The notes beneath the pieces are model-generated. The model saw only the letters and a program-made list of their open reading frames with translations, was not told where the DNA came from and made no database searches. Positions 34,635 through 42,849 of a DNA stretch of 64,000 nucleotides are shown piece by piece. Source of the stretch: Sphaerobacter sp. (GTDB lineage: Bacteria; Chloroflexota; Chloroflexia; Thermomicrobiales; Thermomicrobiaceae). Made by a program: the position numbers and the translations under genes. The stretch spans positions 1 to 64,000 of the forward strand of contig JASBVL010000128.1 of NCBI GenBank assembly GCA_029961075.1. Direction: 5' to 3'. How positions within the stretch are numbered: the first letter of the stretch is position 1; each line of letters opens with the position of its first letter.

Positions 34635-35197
34635 GCCGAGCACGAGCCTCCGTCCGAGAGTCTCGCGCCGCGACCGGGAAAGGAAACAGGCCGATCACGA
34701 GTCGCGGGATAACAAAGGCCGTTGACTCGCCAGCGGCATTCCTGTTCGGCATGGGTGGGCCGCCCGCTTCGTGCGCTGGAGCCTTTTCCCTGACGCGCTC
34801 CTTCGCCCGCGCTCGCTGCGCGTCATGCGGCATCAGCCTGGCTCAGCACCGGACCCGTTCGCGGGAGTTGGGCCGATAGTGGCGAATGGGCTACGAGCTC
34901 GGCTCAAGGGGGCCGGTTGCGCCGGGTGTTCGGCACGGCCCGTCCCGGTGCGTCCGCGACGGTGCGAGCACCCGTTGGACCGGGGAGGAGCCCGTATACC
35001 TGTTCCACGCCCGGGCACATCCGTCCCCGGTCCCCGCGCTGATGGCCATGTTCTCCAGGATCTGCCCGAGTACCTGCTGGCCGAGCGGCGAGCCCTTCCG
35101 CTCCACCGTCGCGCAGCGTCGGCGCGCGACTCCCCGGCCGCCGGGCCGCGGCGCGGAGCACCGCGCCCGCGCCGCGGTTGCGTCCCGAGGGCCGGCA
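34635..35197. other. Decayed intergenic region with a fumarase-gene fragment
   Basis: No intact gene recognised. It contains the fumarase fragment listed separately; the rest shows no confident coding signal. Confidence 0.5.
35041..35102 (-). pseudogene. Fragment of the fumarase alpha gene
   Basis: 62 nt matching 32936-32997 with four mismatches. Minus-strand translation includes SPLGQQVLGQILENMAI, as in the intact gene. Similarity fades on both sides; weaker resemblance extends to about 35010. Confidence 0.85.
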
Positions 35198-36007
35198 TCA
35201 CCGCTCGGTCCGCCGCCGCACCCCCGCGCCGCTGGCCAGGCTCCCCGGCTCCCAGCGGACCGCCCGATCGCAGTACCGCCGCAGGCGGGCTTCCAACTCG
35301 CCGGAGCACGCCCGCATGGCGGTCCCCGCACCGCTCCCGTGGCTCGTCCGCGGGCCACTCGCGCCCACCGGAGCGGCGCCCGCGGTCGGCTCCGTCGGCA
35401 GATCGCCGAGCCGCTGCCGCTCCCCCGCCGGGACCCCCCGGGGGGCGGCGTGCTCGTCGAGGAGCGACCAGCAGGCCGGATGGCGCGCGAGCCCCCGCCG
35501 GAGCGCCTCGCACAGCATCTCCCGCGTCACCAGGTCCTGCGCGCAGATCGTGACGACCTCGGCGATCAGCGGGAAGCTCGCCAGGTACCGCTCGTAGACC
35601 GCGCCGAAGCAGTCGGCCAGCACCGCGCGGCTGCCGTACGGTTCCCAGGCGGCGAGCAGGGGGTCGCCGGCGTCGTCGTCCGGATCGCCCTCCATCACCA
35701 GGTAGCCCCGCTCCCCGATCCGCAGGACGGTCAGATCCCAGCTACCGACGTCGTCGCCGTGGACGTTCTCGTAGACTAGCGCCGTCCGCACCTCCGCCCC
35801 GAGCGTCGTCGCCAAGAAGCGGTGGAAGTCGTAGCCGGGGACCGTCTCCAGGGCCTCCAGCGTGCCGGGAGGCAGTTGCGCCGCGAGGAAGTCGCTCACC
35901 CGGACCGGGTCCAGCGGCACGGAGATGACGCCACCTGGCGCCGCGTGCCGCTCGGCGTTGCTCAGTGCCCGCACGACCAGCCGCGCCCCGAGTGAGGTCG
36001 CCTCCAT
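35198..36007 (-). CDS. Hypothetical protein
   Basis: A 269-residue protein not recognised. Residues about 30-180 look like a compact alpha/beta domain (DFLAAQLPPGTLEALETVPGY; WDLTVLRIGERGYLVMEGD). The final 90 residues are Pro/Ala/Gly/Arg-rich and probably disordered. No signal or membrane segment. GGAGGGCAG lies before the ATG. It sits in a zone of fragments, and its C-terminal third has the compositional look of non-coding sequence, so the true end may differ after a frameshift. Confidence 0.55.
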   Translation of the reverse strand: MEATSLGARLVVRALSNAERHAAPGGVISVPLDPVRVSDFLAAQLPPGTLEALETVPGYDFHRFLATTLGAEVRTALVYENVHGDDVGSWDLTVLRIGERGYLVMEGDPDDDAGDPLLAAWEPYGSRAVLADCFGAVYERYLASFPLIAEVVTICAQDLVTREMLCEALRRGLARHPACWSLLDEHAAPRGVPAGERQRLGDLPTEPTAGAAPVGASGPRTSHGSGAGTAMRACSGELEARLRRYCDRAVRWEPGSLASGAGVRRRTER

Positions 36008-36142
36008 CGTTGCTGCCCTCCTGCCTCCTGGTCACCACCGGACCCCGGCTGCCGCCGACCGGCCGCGAAAGGGGGTCCGAGCTCCCTGGAACTCACCAAC
36101 CGCCTCGGTGACTCCGCGTCACGAGGCCAGCGTAGCAGGGGG

Positions 36143-36164
36143 ACGGGAACGCTTTCGTTCCCGT
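36143..36164. terminator. Short perfect hairpin
   Basis: ACGGGAACG and CGTTCCCGT around CTTT. It lies in a region without intact genes. Confidence 0.45.
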
Positions 36165-36205
36165 GGGGATTGACTCGCGCGCCATCTGCGCGAGCGGACG
36201 CCGGG

Positions 36206-36319
36206 GTGCGACCGGCGAGCGCCGCGCCCGCCGCCGACCACCTCGTCGTCGGCCTCTACGGCGGCGACTGGCGACGCCAGTGGGACCTCATCGCCGAGGC
36301 TCGGGCGCTGCTGGGCTGA
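36206..36319 (+). pseudogene. Possible C-terminal gene fragment
   Basis: A 37-codon frame ending ADHLVVGLYGGDWRRQW then DLIAEARALLG and a stop. It reads like the end of a soluble protein but has no RBS or family match I can name. The rest of 36008-36832 shows nothing supported. Confidence 0.3.
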
Positions 36320-36832
36320 GCGGCGGGGCGACGGTGCGCCCAGCAAACGTCTCGGCGCTGCCCCCGCTCCTGGACCGGCCCCAGACCCGATAGGCGAGCC
36401 CGATCAGCCAGAATCTCGGGCCTGATCGTGCCGCCCGCGGCGGACCCATCTGGGCGACGAGCTCCGCCCCGGAGGCCGGGAGCCGGGCGCAGCCGCTCCC
36501 ACTGTCCCCTCACGATCCAGGATGACCATGTGTCGGCAACACTGCACGTTCGCGTGTCAGCGATGCGCGAGCCGGAACGCAGGCCCGCCTTCCGTGGGAA
36601 CAAAGTGTGGACAGGATGCGTCAAGTGATAGTGAAGCGCACCGTAGCTCCGCTCGATGTCGGCGCTCGCCTGCGGGCCAATGGCCTGCCCGCCGGTGGCG
36701 ATCGCGGGCGGACCGCTGGCACAGGACGAGACGGGTGCATGGGGTCGTCTCCGTAGTCGGTCAGGGGTCACCCCTCGATCGCCCCGGGGTGCCTTCAGCG
36801 AGTGCGCGCCGGCCGGCACTGCGGCGACAGGC

Positions 36833-37582
36833 GTGCGATGGGAGGACGCGAGGGCGAACCGGAAACCCGTGTGCGGCGTCGTCCTGCTGGCGGCGGCGGT
36901 CCTCCTCGGCGGGTGCGGTGAGCTCACCACTCCCGCGCCGGACCAGGGGCCTGGGCCGACGGTCACCGCGCCCGCGACCCCGGTGGCCGTCCGTCCGACC
37001 CCGACCGTTGACCGGGCCGCGAGCTGCAACGTCGGGATGGCGGGGAGTATCGAAATGATCGCGACGATCGCCGAGCTTGCCTGGAGGTCGCACCAGATCG
37101 TCGTCGGCACGGTGGTCGAGCGCCTCCCCCCGGTCTGGGGTGACGTCCTCAACCCGGAGCAGAGCAACTACCGGCCCATCTACACCGACTACGTCGTCCA
37201 GGTCGAGCAGCGGCTGCGGGGCAAGCCCGGAGCGAGCGTCCGGGTGCGGCAGTTGGGCGGGACGATCGACGGCTGCACCCAGAAAAATGGGAACGAGGTC
37301 CCGATGACGGTGGGCGACCGCGTGTTGCTCTTCCTGACTGCCCCGGTGCCGGATGCCGACGCGCCGACCTACTTCATCACGGGCGTGGAGCAGGGCTTCT
37401 GGTCCGTCCGGGACGACGGCACGGTGGATCCCCTCCGTCGGCCACTATACGACCAGCACGCCGGGCGCACGGTCGCGGAGATCCGCCGCGCGGTCGCCGA
37501 AGCCCTCAGTAGCAAACCGCCGAAGGCCATGTCGGTACCGGCCGTGTCGCTCGCCGACGCGCCGCTGGCGCTAGCGCAGTAG
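36833..37582 (+). CDS. Lipoprotein of unknown function
   Basis: A 249-residue protein with a basic N-terminus, hydrophobic stretch and lipobox VLLGGC, followed by a Pro/Thr-rich linker. The mature domain starts about residue 60 (VDRAASCNVGMAG) and includes IVVGTVVERLPPVWG and TDYVVQVEQRLRGKPG, resembling small secreted beta-rich domains. Function unknown. The GTG at 36833 gives a normal signal peptide; RBS support is poor, and a GTG at 36869 would shorten it. Confidence 0.7.
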   Translation: MRWEDARANRKPVCGVVLLAAAVLLGGCGELTTPAPDQGPGPTVTAPATPVAVRPTPTVDRAASCNVGMAGSIEMIATIAELAWRSHQIVVGTVVERLPPVWGDVLNPEQSNYRPIYTDYVVQVEQRLRGKPGASVRVRQLGGTIDGCTQKNGNEVPMTVGDRVLLFLTAPVPDADAPTYFITGVEQGFWSVRDDGTVDPLRRPLYDQHAGRTVAEIRRAVAEALSSKPPKAMSVPAVSLADAPLALAQ

Positions 37583-37652
37583 GCCCGTCCGGGGCGTGCG
37601 CTCGCCCTTGGGCGCGATGTGCCGGGTGTGCAGGCCGTTGGGTGCGCGCCGC

Positions 37653-37991
37653 CTACTGCCCCCAGATCGCCATCAGCACGCGGTTGATGATATAGACCAC
37701 GCCGAGCGCGATCCCGAGGCTCGGGCGACCGGCGGTGAGCAGGCCGGCGACGGCCGCGCCGAAGACCAGCAGCTCCAGCGCGAGCCGGACCGGGCTGCCC
37801 ACGGCCACGGCCGCGTTGGGGGCCACAAAGGTGCCCCAGATCACCGCGGCCAGCAGCGCCGCGCCGATGCCGAGCGCGATCCTGGCGAGCGTCCCTTCGC
37901 CTGTGTGGAAGCCCCAGTAGGCCAGCGCGGCCAGCGCGCACAGCTCCAGCAGGAAGCGCAGCGCCAGGTTGGCCGCTTGCACGATCGCCAT
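37653..37991 (-). CDS. YrdB/DUF2568 membrane protein
   Basis: A 112-residue protein of four membrane helices. Hallmarks are LRFLLELCALAALAYWGF at the N-terminus and a tryptophan-containing AVIWGTFVAPNAAV. The family is widespread and uncharacterised. GGGAG precedes the ATG. It follows the membrane protein at 38042 on the same strand by about 50 nt, so the two may be cotranscribed. Confidence 0.85.
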   Translation of the reverse strand: MAIVQAANLALRFLLELCALAALAYWGFHTGEGTLARIALGIGAALLAAVIWGTFVAPNAAVAVGSPVRLALELLVFGAAVAGLLTAGRPSLGIALGVVYIINRVLMAIWGQ

Positions 37992-38041
37992 GCGACGGTC
38001 TCCCTTGCTTGCCCGCGAGGGATCTCCTCGCCGGGATCGGG

Positions 38042-38617
38042 CTAGATACCCACGACGTCGGTGACGAGCGTGGCCACCAGGAACACGGCCATGATCGCCG
38101 CCGCGATGACCGCGCGGGTGGTGCGCTCGTGCCGCGCGTCGGCGTGGCCGGGGTCGACCAGTGCCGAGCGGGCGTACAGCACGGCGCCGATGCTGATGAT
38201 GAGCGCCTCCAGGGTGATGCTGACTGCCGGGTACGACCAGAGGCCGAAGCCGAGGAGGGGCAGGCCGCCCAGGTTGCCGGGCAGGATCGGCAGGTCGGGG
38301 TGATGCACGATGAGGTCCAGCACCCAGTGGCTGAACACGACCGCGCCGATGACGACGGCCGCACGCCGTCCCCAGGCGCGCCCGGCGAGCAGCCCGGCGA
38401 CGAGGGCGATGACCAGCGCGCCGACCAGCGAGTGCGTGTACTCGGCATGGATCACCGCCTTGCCGTAGCCTCTGCCCGCGATCGATTCGACCCCGGCGAT
38501 CACCAGCACCACGAAGACTACATCGAGCAACTGCGTGCTCAGCAGGAGTGCCCAGAGGGGGACGCGCGGCTCGCGCCCCTTGACCGCGGCCGCCAACCCA
38601 AAGTGCCCGGCAAACAT
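38042..38617 (-). CDS. Polytopic membrane protein, possibly metal-dependent hydrolase-like
   Basis: A 191-residue protein with about five membrane helices. Conserved-looking polar residues within helices include MFAGHFGLA, EYTHSLVGAL and FSHWVLDLIVHHPDLP, a pattern seen in YdjM/DUF457-like membrane proteins with predicted metal-dependent hydrolase activity. This assignment is tentative. No clear RBS. Another membrane protein gene follows downstream. Confidence 0.7.
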   Translation of the reverse strand: MFAGHFGLAAAVKGREPRVPLWALLLSTQLLDVVFVVLVIAGVESIAGRGYGKAVIHAEYTHSLVGALVIALVAGLLAGRAWGRRAAVVIGAVVFSHWVLDLIVHHPDLPILPGNLGGLPLLGFGLWSYPAVSITLEALIISIGAVLYARSALVDPGHADARHERTTRAVIAAAIMAVFLVATLVTDVVGI

Positions 38618-38622
38618 GGCGG

Positions 38623-38694
38623 CTAACCCTGCGCCCTGGCGGTGCGGCCGGTGTCAAGCCAGCCGCGGAGCAGGACGAACACAGTCACGTTCAT
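38623..38694 (-). CDS. Possible 23-residue leader or small protein
   Basis: ATG at 38694 with GGAGGG upstream, reading MNVTVFVLLRGWLDTG and ending six bases before the next gene's start. It could be a coupling leader for the membrane protein at 38042-38617 or chance. Confidence 0.3.
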   Translation of the reverse strand: MNVTVFVLLRGWLDTGRTARAQG

Positions 38695-38782
38695 CGATCC
38701 CTCCGCTGTGATCCGGGCCGTGCCATGCGACGGTCACGGCGCTGACCCGCACTGAGTAACCGCGCTCTCGGGGTGGGTGTCC

Positions 38783-38814
38783 CCTCCCCCGGAGCTGCAC
38801 GCTGCCGGGGGAGG
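38783..38814. terminator. Terminator hairpin downstream of the DHA2 exporter
   Basis: CCTCCCCCGG and CCGGGGGAGG (10-bp stem), 14 nt beyond the stop of the minus-strand gene at 38828. Confidence 0.6.
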
Positions 38815-38827
38815 AGAGGATGGGCGG

Positions 38828-40408
38828 TTAGACGAGCGCGGGCTCTTCCTCCAGGACCGCGGCCTCGTCCGCGCGCGGCTCGGGCGCGCGCCCGTCGTCG
38901 TCGGCCCGCGCCGGGAGGAAGAGGAGGGCGATGGCGGCGCCGAGGAGCGTCACGGCCATGCCGACCAGCAGGGTTGTGTCCATCGCGTCGACGAAGGCGA
39001 GCTTGGCCGCGTTCGCCAGCGCCTGCGCGGCGGCTGCGTCCCCCAGTCGCGCCGTAATCTCCAGCGCGGCGCCGACCGAGTCCCTCGCCACCTTGGCCAC
39101 CTCCGGCGGTAGGGCGCTGGCCGGAGCGCGCATGCCGTCGCGGTAGTTGGTCGCCAGCAGGCTGCCGAGCACCGCCACGCCCAGCGCGCCGCCGACCTGC
39201 CGGGTGGTGTCGTTCACCGCCGAGCCGACCCCGGCATTGTCCTTCGGCACCGCACCCATCACCGCGTCGGTCGCCGGGGTCATGGCGAGGCCCATCCCCG
39301 CGCCGGCGACGATCATGAAGGTCGCCACCAGGCCGTAGCCGCTGGTCACGGTCGCGGTCGACATGAGGCCGAGCCCCAGCGCCACGATGGTGAGCCCGCT
39401 GGTGACCATCACCTTGGCGCCGAAGCGGGCGGTCAGGCGCGCGCTCAGCGGGGCCGCGACGGCGATGCCGAGCGCGACCGGGATCATGCGCACCCCGGTC
39501 TGGAGCGTGTCGTACCCGAGCACGAACTGCATGTGCTGGGTCAGGAAGAAGGTCGAGCCGAACAGCCCGAAGAACACCATCGTGACCGACAGGCTGGCCG
39601 CGCTGAAGCGCCGGTTCTTGAACAGGGCGGTGTCGAACATCGGGTAGGGCACCCGCCGCTCCCACAGCACGAACGCGCCCAGCGACACGGCCGCCCCGGC
39701 GAACCAGGCGATGGTCCGGCCGCTGGTCCAGCCGGCCGCCGGCGCCTCGATGATGGCGTAGAGCAGCGCGGCCAGCCCGGCGATCGACAGCACCGCGCCG
39801 ACCGGGTCGAGCGGCAGCGCCTTGGCGTCCCGCGACTCCGGCACCAGGATCGCGGCGGCGATCACGGCGATCACCACCACCGGGATGTTGATGAGGAAGA
39901 CGGACCCCCACCAGTAGTGCTCCAGCAGCCAGCCGCCGAGCACCGGCCCCATCGGGATCGACAGTCCGTTGACCGCGGCCCAGATGCCGATCGCCTTCGG
40001 GCGCTCGGCGGGTGGGAAGACGTTGGTCAGGATCGACAGCGTCGACGGCATGACCAGCGCGCCGCCGACTCCCATCAGCGCCCGCGTCGCGATCAGGTGC
40101 TCGGCGCTGCCGCTCATCGCGGCCAGCGCCGAGCCGACGCCGAGGATGCCGAGGCCGGCCATCAGCGCCAGCTTGCGCCCGAAGCGGTCGCCCAGCGCCC
40201 CCGCCGTCAGCAGCAGCCCGGCGAAGACCAGGACGTAGGAGTCGACGATCCACTGCAACTGGCTGGAGGTCGCGTGCAAGTCGCGCACCAGCGTCGGCAG
40301 CGCGACGTTCAGGATCGTGTTGTCGAGGCTGATGACGATCAGCGCCAGGGAGAGGACCGCCAGCGTCCACCACCGTCGCTCGTACGTTCGAAGAGCCTGC
40401 TCGCTCAT
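38828..40408 (-). CDS. MFS drug exporter, DHA2 (EmrB/QacA) family
   Basis: A 526-residue transporter with about 14 membrane helices. The first-helix motif LDNTILNVALPTLVRDL, the loop GDRFGRKLAL (motif A), and GGWLLEHYWWGSVFLINIP (motif C region) are typical of DHA2 drug:proton antiporters. The C-terminus is acidic. It is expected to export hydrophobic cations or drugs; substrate unknown. The upstream RBS is moderate (AAAGGGA). Monocistronic. Confidence 0.92.
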   Translation of the reverse strand: MSEQALRTYERRWWTLAVLSLALIVISLDNTILNVALPTLVRDLHATSSQLQWIVDSYVLVFAGLLLTAGALGDRFGRKLALMAGLGILGVGSALAAMSGSAEHLIATRALMGVGGALVMPSTLSILTNVFPPAERPKAIGIWAAVNGLSIPMGPVLGGWLLEHYWWGSVFLINIPVVVIAVIAAAILVPESRDAKALPLDPVGAVLSIAGLAALLYAIIEAPAAGWTSGRTIAWFAGAAVSLGAFVLWERRVPYPMFDTALFKNRRFSAASLSVTMVFFGLFGSTFFLTQHMQFVLGYDTLQTGVRMIPVALGIAVAAPLSARLTARFGAKVMVTSGLTIVALGLGLMSTATVTSGYGLVATFMIVAGAGMGLAMTPATDAVMGAVPKDNAGVGSAVNDTTRQVGGALGVAVLGSLLATNYRDGMRAPASALPPEVAKVARDSVGAALEITARLGDAAAAQALANAAKLAFVDAMDTTLLVGMAVTLLGAAIALLFLPARADDDGRAPEPRADEAAVLEEEPALV

Positions 40409-40608
40409 GTGCGTGTTCCCTTTCGGGTGACCCGAACCACGACACCGGGCGCAAACGATACGGCCGGCGCTCCCCTGGTCACACTGTCTGGCTCTCCCCG
40501 TCCGCCCTGTCTCACTGGACAGCCTCGCCCTGCCCGGTCGGCGGACGGCGCGAGCGGCGTGGTAGAGTCACAGGGAGTGTGATGCGTACGCGGGCGAAGG
40601 AGGTGCCG

Positions 40609-41418
40609 GTGTCCAGCGCCGTGATTCCGCAGGACTACCACGTCCATACGCGCTTCTCGTTCGACGGCCGGCTGCCGCTGGACGCTGTGTGCGAGGCCGC
40701 GCTGGCCCGGGGCATCCTCGAGGTCTGCACCACCGACCACGCGGACTTCGTCCCCGGCGACGCCGGCTGCGGCTACTTCCAACCCGCCGCCTTCTTCGCC
40801 GAGCTGGAGCAATGCCGCGCGCGCTACGACGGCCGGCTGACGCTCCGCGCCGGGGTCGAGATCGGCGAGGCGCACCGCTACCCGGCCGAGGTCGCCCGGC
40901 TCACGGCCGGCTTCCCCTTCGACTTCGTGATCGGCTCGCTCCACTACGTGGGCGACGACTTCGTCATGACCCCGCGCTACTTCGCCGAGCGGAGCGCGCG
41001 GGAGGCGTACACCGCCTACTTCACCGAGTTGCTGGCGCTGGCGCGGGCGGGCGACTTCGACGTGCTCGGCCACCTGGACGTGCCGAAGCGCTACGGGGTC
41101 GCCGTCCACGGCCCCTTCGACGAGCGGGACTACGAAGAGGAGATCCGCGCCGTGCTCCGCGCCTGCATCGAGCGGGGCATCGGCATCGAGATCAACACCG
41201 GCACGACGCGCCGGGCCGGGGTGCCGTCGCCGGGGCCGGAGGCGCTCCGCTGGTACCGCGAGATGGGGGGCGAGATCCTGACCATTGGCTCCGACGCCCA
41301 CCGGGCGGAGCACATCGGCTACGAGCTGGCGCAGGCGGTGGCGCTGGCGCGCGCCGCCGGCTTCACCCACCTCACCCGCTTCGAGGCGCGCCAGCCGCGC
41401 TTCATCCCCCTGCCGTAG
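40609..41418 (+). CDS. PHP-domain histidinol-phosphatase-like hydrolase
   Basis: A 269-residue PHP phosphoesterase resembling HisJ/HisK histidinol phosphatase. Metal ligands are seen in DYHVHTRFS, the aspartate-histidine TTDHADF, the glutamate in RAGVEIGE, FVIGSLHYV, and the final GSDAHRAEHIG. No other histidine biosynthesis genes are near, so another phosphoester is possible. GTG 40609 has AAGGAGG five bases upstream; ATG 40582 would also be in frame but lies close to the candidate TAGAGT -10. Confidence 0.85.
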   Translation: MSSAVIPQDYHVHTRFSFDGRLPLDAVCEAALARGILEVCTTDHADFVPGDAGCGYFQPAAFFAELEQCRARYDGRLTLRAGVEIGEAHRYPAEVARLTAGFPFDFVIGSLHYVGDDFVMTPRYFAERSAREAYTAYFTELLALARAGDFDVLGHLDVPKRYGVAVHGPFDERDYEEEIRAVLRACIERGIGIEINTGTTRRAGVPSPGPEALRWYREMGGEILTIGSDAHRAEHIGYELAQAVALARAAGFTHLTRFEARQPRFIPLP

Positions 41419-41955
41419 CCGCGCGTGGGGCGCACCCCGGCGCGCAGGATCGCCCGGCGTAGGGATGGTCCCCCGCACCACCCACGGCCCGGAGTGGGAC
41501 GGCCAGCGGTCGCGGCAGGGCCTGCCCCTGCCCGTGAGTGGACGGCCGTCGGCGAGGCGATGGCCGGTGGCCGGGCCGGGGACGCCCGCGCTGCCTGCCC
41601 CGCCGGTGTCGACGTCGCCCCCGCTCGGGGGGGTCTGGCGCCTCCCGGTGCCGCCCTCGGGACCGGGCGGGTGTGTCCGGTAGGGGAGGGCCTTGTGCCC
41701 TCCCGCGTTCGCATCGGGCGGCTCCGTTCGGGACAGGCCCTGCCCCTACCGGAGGACGGACGCGGGCCGAGCGGAGCGCCGGCCCCCGTCCGGCGCGTGG
41801 AAACACCCACTAGAGGCGATGCGTGCCGGGGCTCACGCCCCCGGGCACCCGCCCCGACGCGCGGCGCGGTCGGGCGAACGGGAGCCGGCCGGGCTCCGTT
41901 CGAGGCCGGCGCTCCACGCGCCCCGGGCCCCGGCGGGTGGAGCCCGCCGGAGCGC
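41419..41955. repeat. Repeat-rich intergenic region
   Basis: 537 nt without a gene, made of GC-rich palindromes. A GTAGGGG-type element lies at 41677-41752, with terminal inverted repeats CCGGTAGGGG/CCCCTACCGG. A GGGAGCCGGCC...GGCTCCGTTCG segment is at about 41879-41915, and a CCGGCGGGTGG...CCGCCGG hairpin lies next to the ZIP gene. Confidence 0.6.
41677..41752. repeat. GTAGGGG-type inverted-repeat element
   Basis: 76 nt bounded by CCGGTAGGGG and CCCCTACCGG. The interior GGCTCCGTTCGGGACAGGCC resembles the elements at 19540 and 48683. Confidence 0.65.
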
Positions 41956-42780
41956 CTACCCCAGCGCCACGTCCAGGATCATCATGACGATGAATCCGGT
42001 GATGGTGCCACTGGTGGCCAGGTCGGTGTGGCGTCCCCGCTGCGACTCGGGGATGAGTTCCTCCACCACGACGAAGATCATCGCGCCGGCCGCGAAGGCG
42101 AGGGCGTAGGGCAGGATCGGCTGGATGACCAGCACCGCCGTCGCCCCGATCACCGCCGCGATCGGCTCCACGGCGGCCGAGAGCTGCCCGTACCAGAAGG
42201 CGATGAGCGGTCGCACGCCCTCGCGGCGCAGCGGCATGGCAACGGCGATCCCCTCGGGGAGGTTCTGGAGCGCGATGCCGATCGTGAGGGCGATCGCGGA
42301 CGCCAGCGTCGCCCCGCCGGCGCCGGTGGCGATCCCCTCTGCCGCCGCGCCGAAGGCGACCCCGACCGCCAGCCCCTCGGGCACGTTGTGCAGCGTGATC
42401 GCGAGCACGAGGAGGGTCGTGCGGCGCCAGGCGGTCTGGACCCCTTCCGCCTCCTCTTTGGCGCCGCCCAGGTGGAGGTGGGGCAGGAGGAAGTCGGCCA
42501 GCCGGAGGAAGGCCGCGCCGAGGAGGATGCCGATCGCGGCCGGGATCCAGCCGGGCCGCCCCGCCGACTCGACCAGCTCGATCGCCGGGAGGATGAGCGA
42601 CCAGACGCTGGCCGCCAGCATCACCCCGGCGGCGAAGCCGAGCATCGCATCCAGCAGCGGCGCTGACATGCGCCCGGTCACGACGACCAGGCTGGCGCCG
42701 AGCGCGGTGATGAACCAGGTGAACCCGCCGCCCAGCAGCGCCTGCACCGCCGGGCTCAGTTCCTGGAACCACTCGACCAT
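41956..42780 (-). CDS. ZIP family metal transporter
   Basis: A 274-residue ZIP protein with about eight membrane helices. The two metal-site motifs are ITLHNVPEGLAVG and IALQNLPEGIAVA, and a short His-containing loop (HLHLGG) lies between helices 3 and 4. It moves divalent metals, typically zinc, into the cytoplasm. ATG 42780 has GGGAAGGGG seven bases upstream. A separate gene from the topoisomerase upstream. Confidence 0.9.
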   Translation of the reverse strand: MVEWFQELSPAVQALLGGGFTWFITALGASLVVVTGRMSAPLLDAMLGFAAGVMLAASVWSLILPAIELVESAGRPGWIPAAIGILLGAAFLRLADFLLPHLHLGGAKEEAEGVQTAWRRTTLLVLAITLHNVPEGLAVGVAFGAAAEGIATGAGGATLASAIALTIGIALQNLPEGIAVAMPLRREGVRPLIAFWYGQLSAAVEPIAAVIGATAVLVIQPILPYALAFAAGAMIFVVVEELIPESQRGRHTDLATSGTITGFIVMMILDVALG

Positions 42781-42849
42781 CCGCAGCCCCTTCCCGGGCC
42801 GCCAGATCTGCGCCTGGGGGGCCGGCATAGCGCCGACCCCCGGCAGAGG

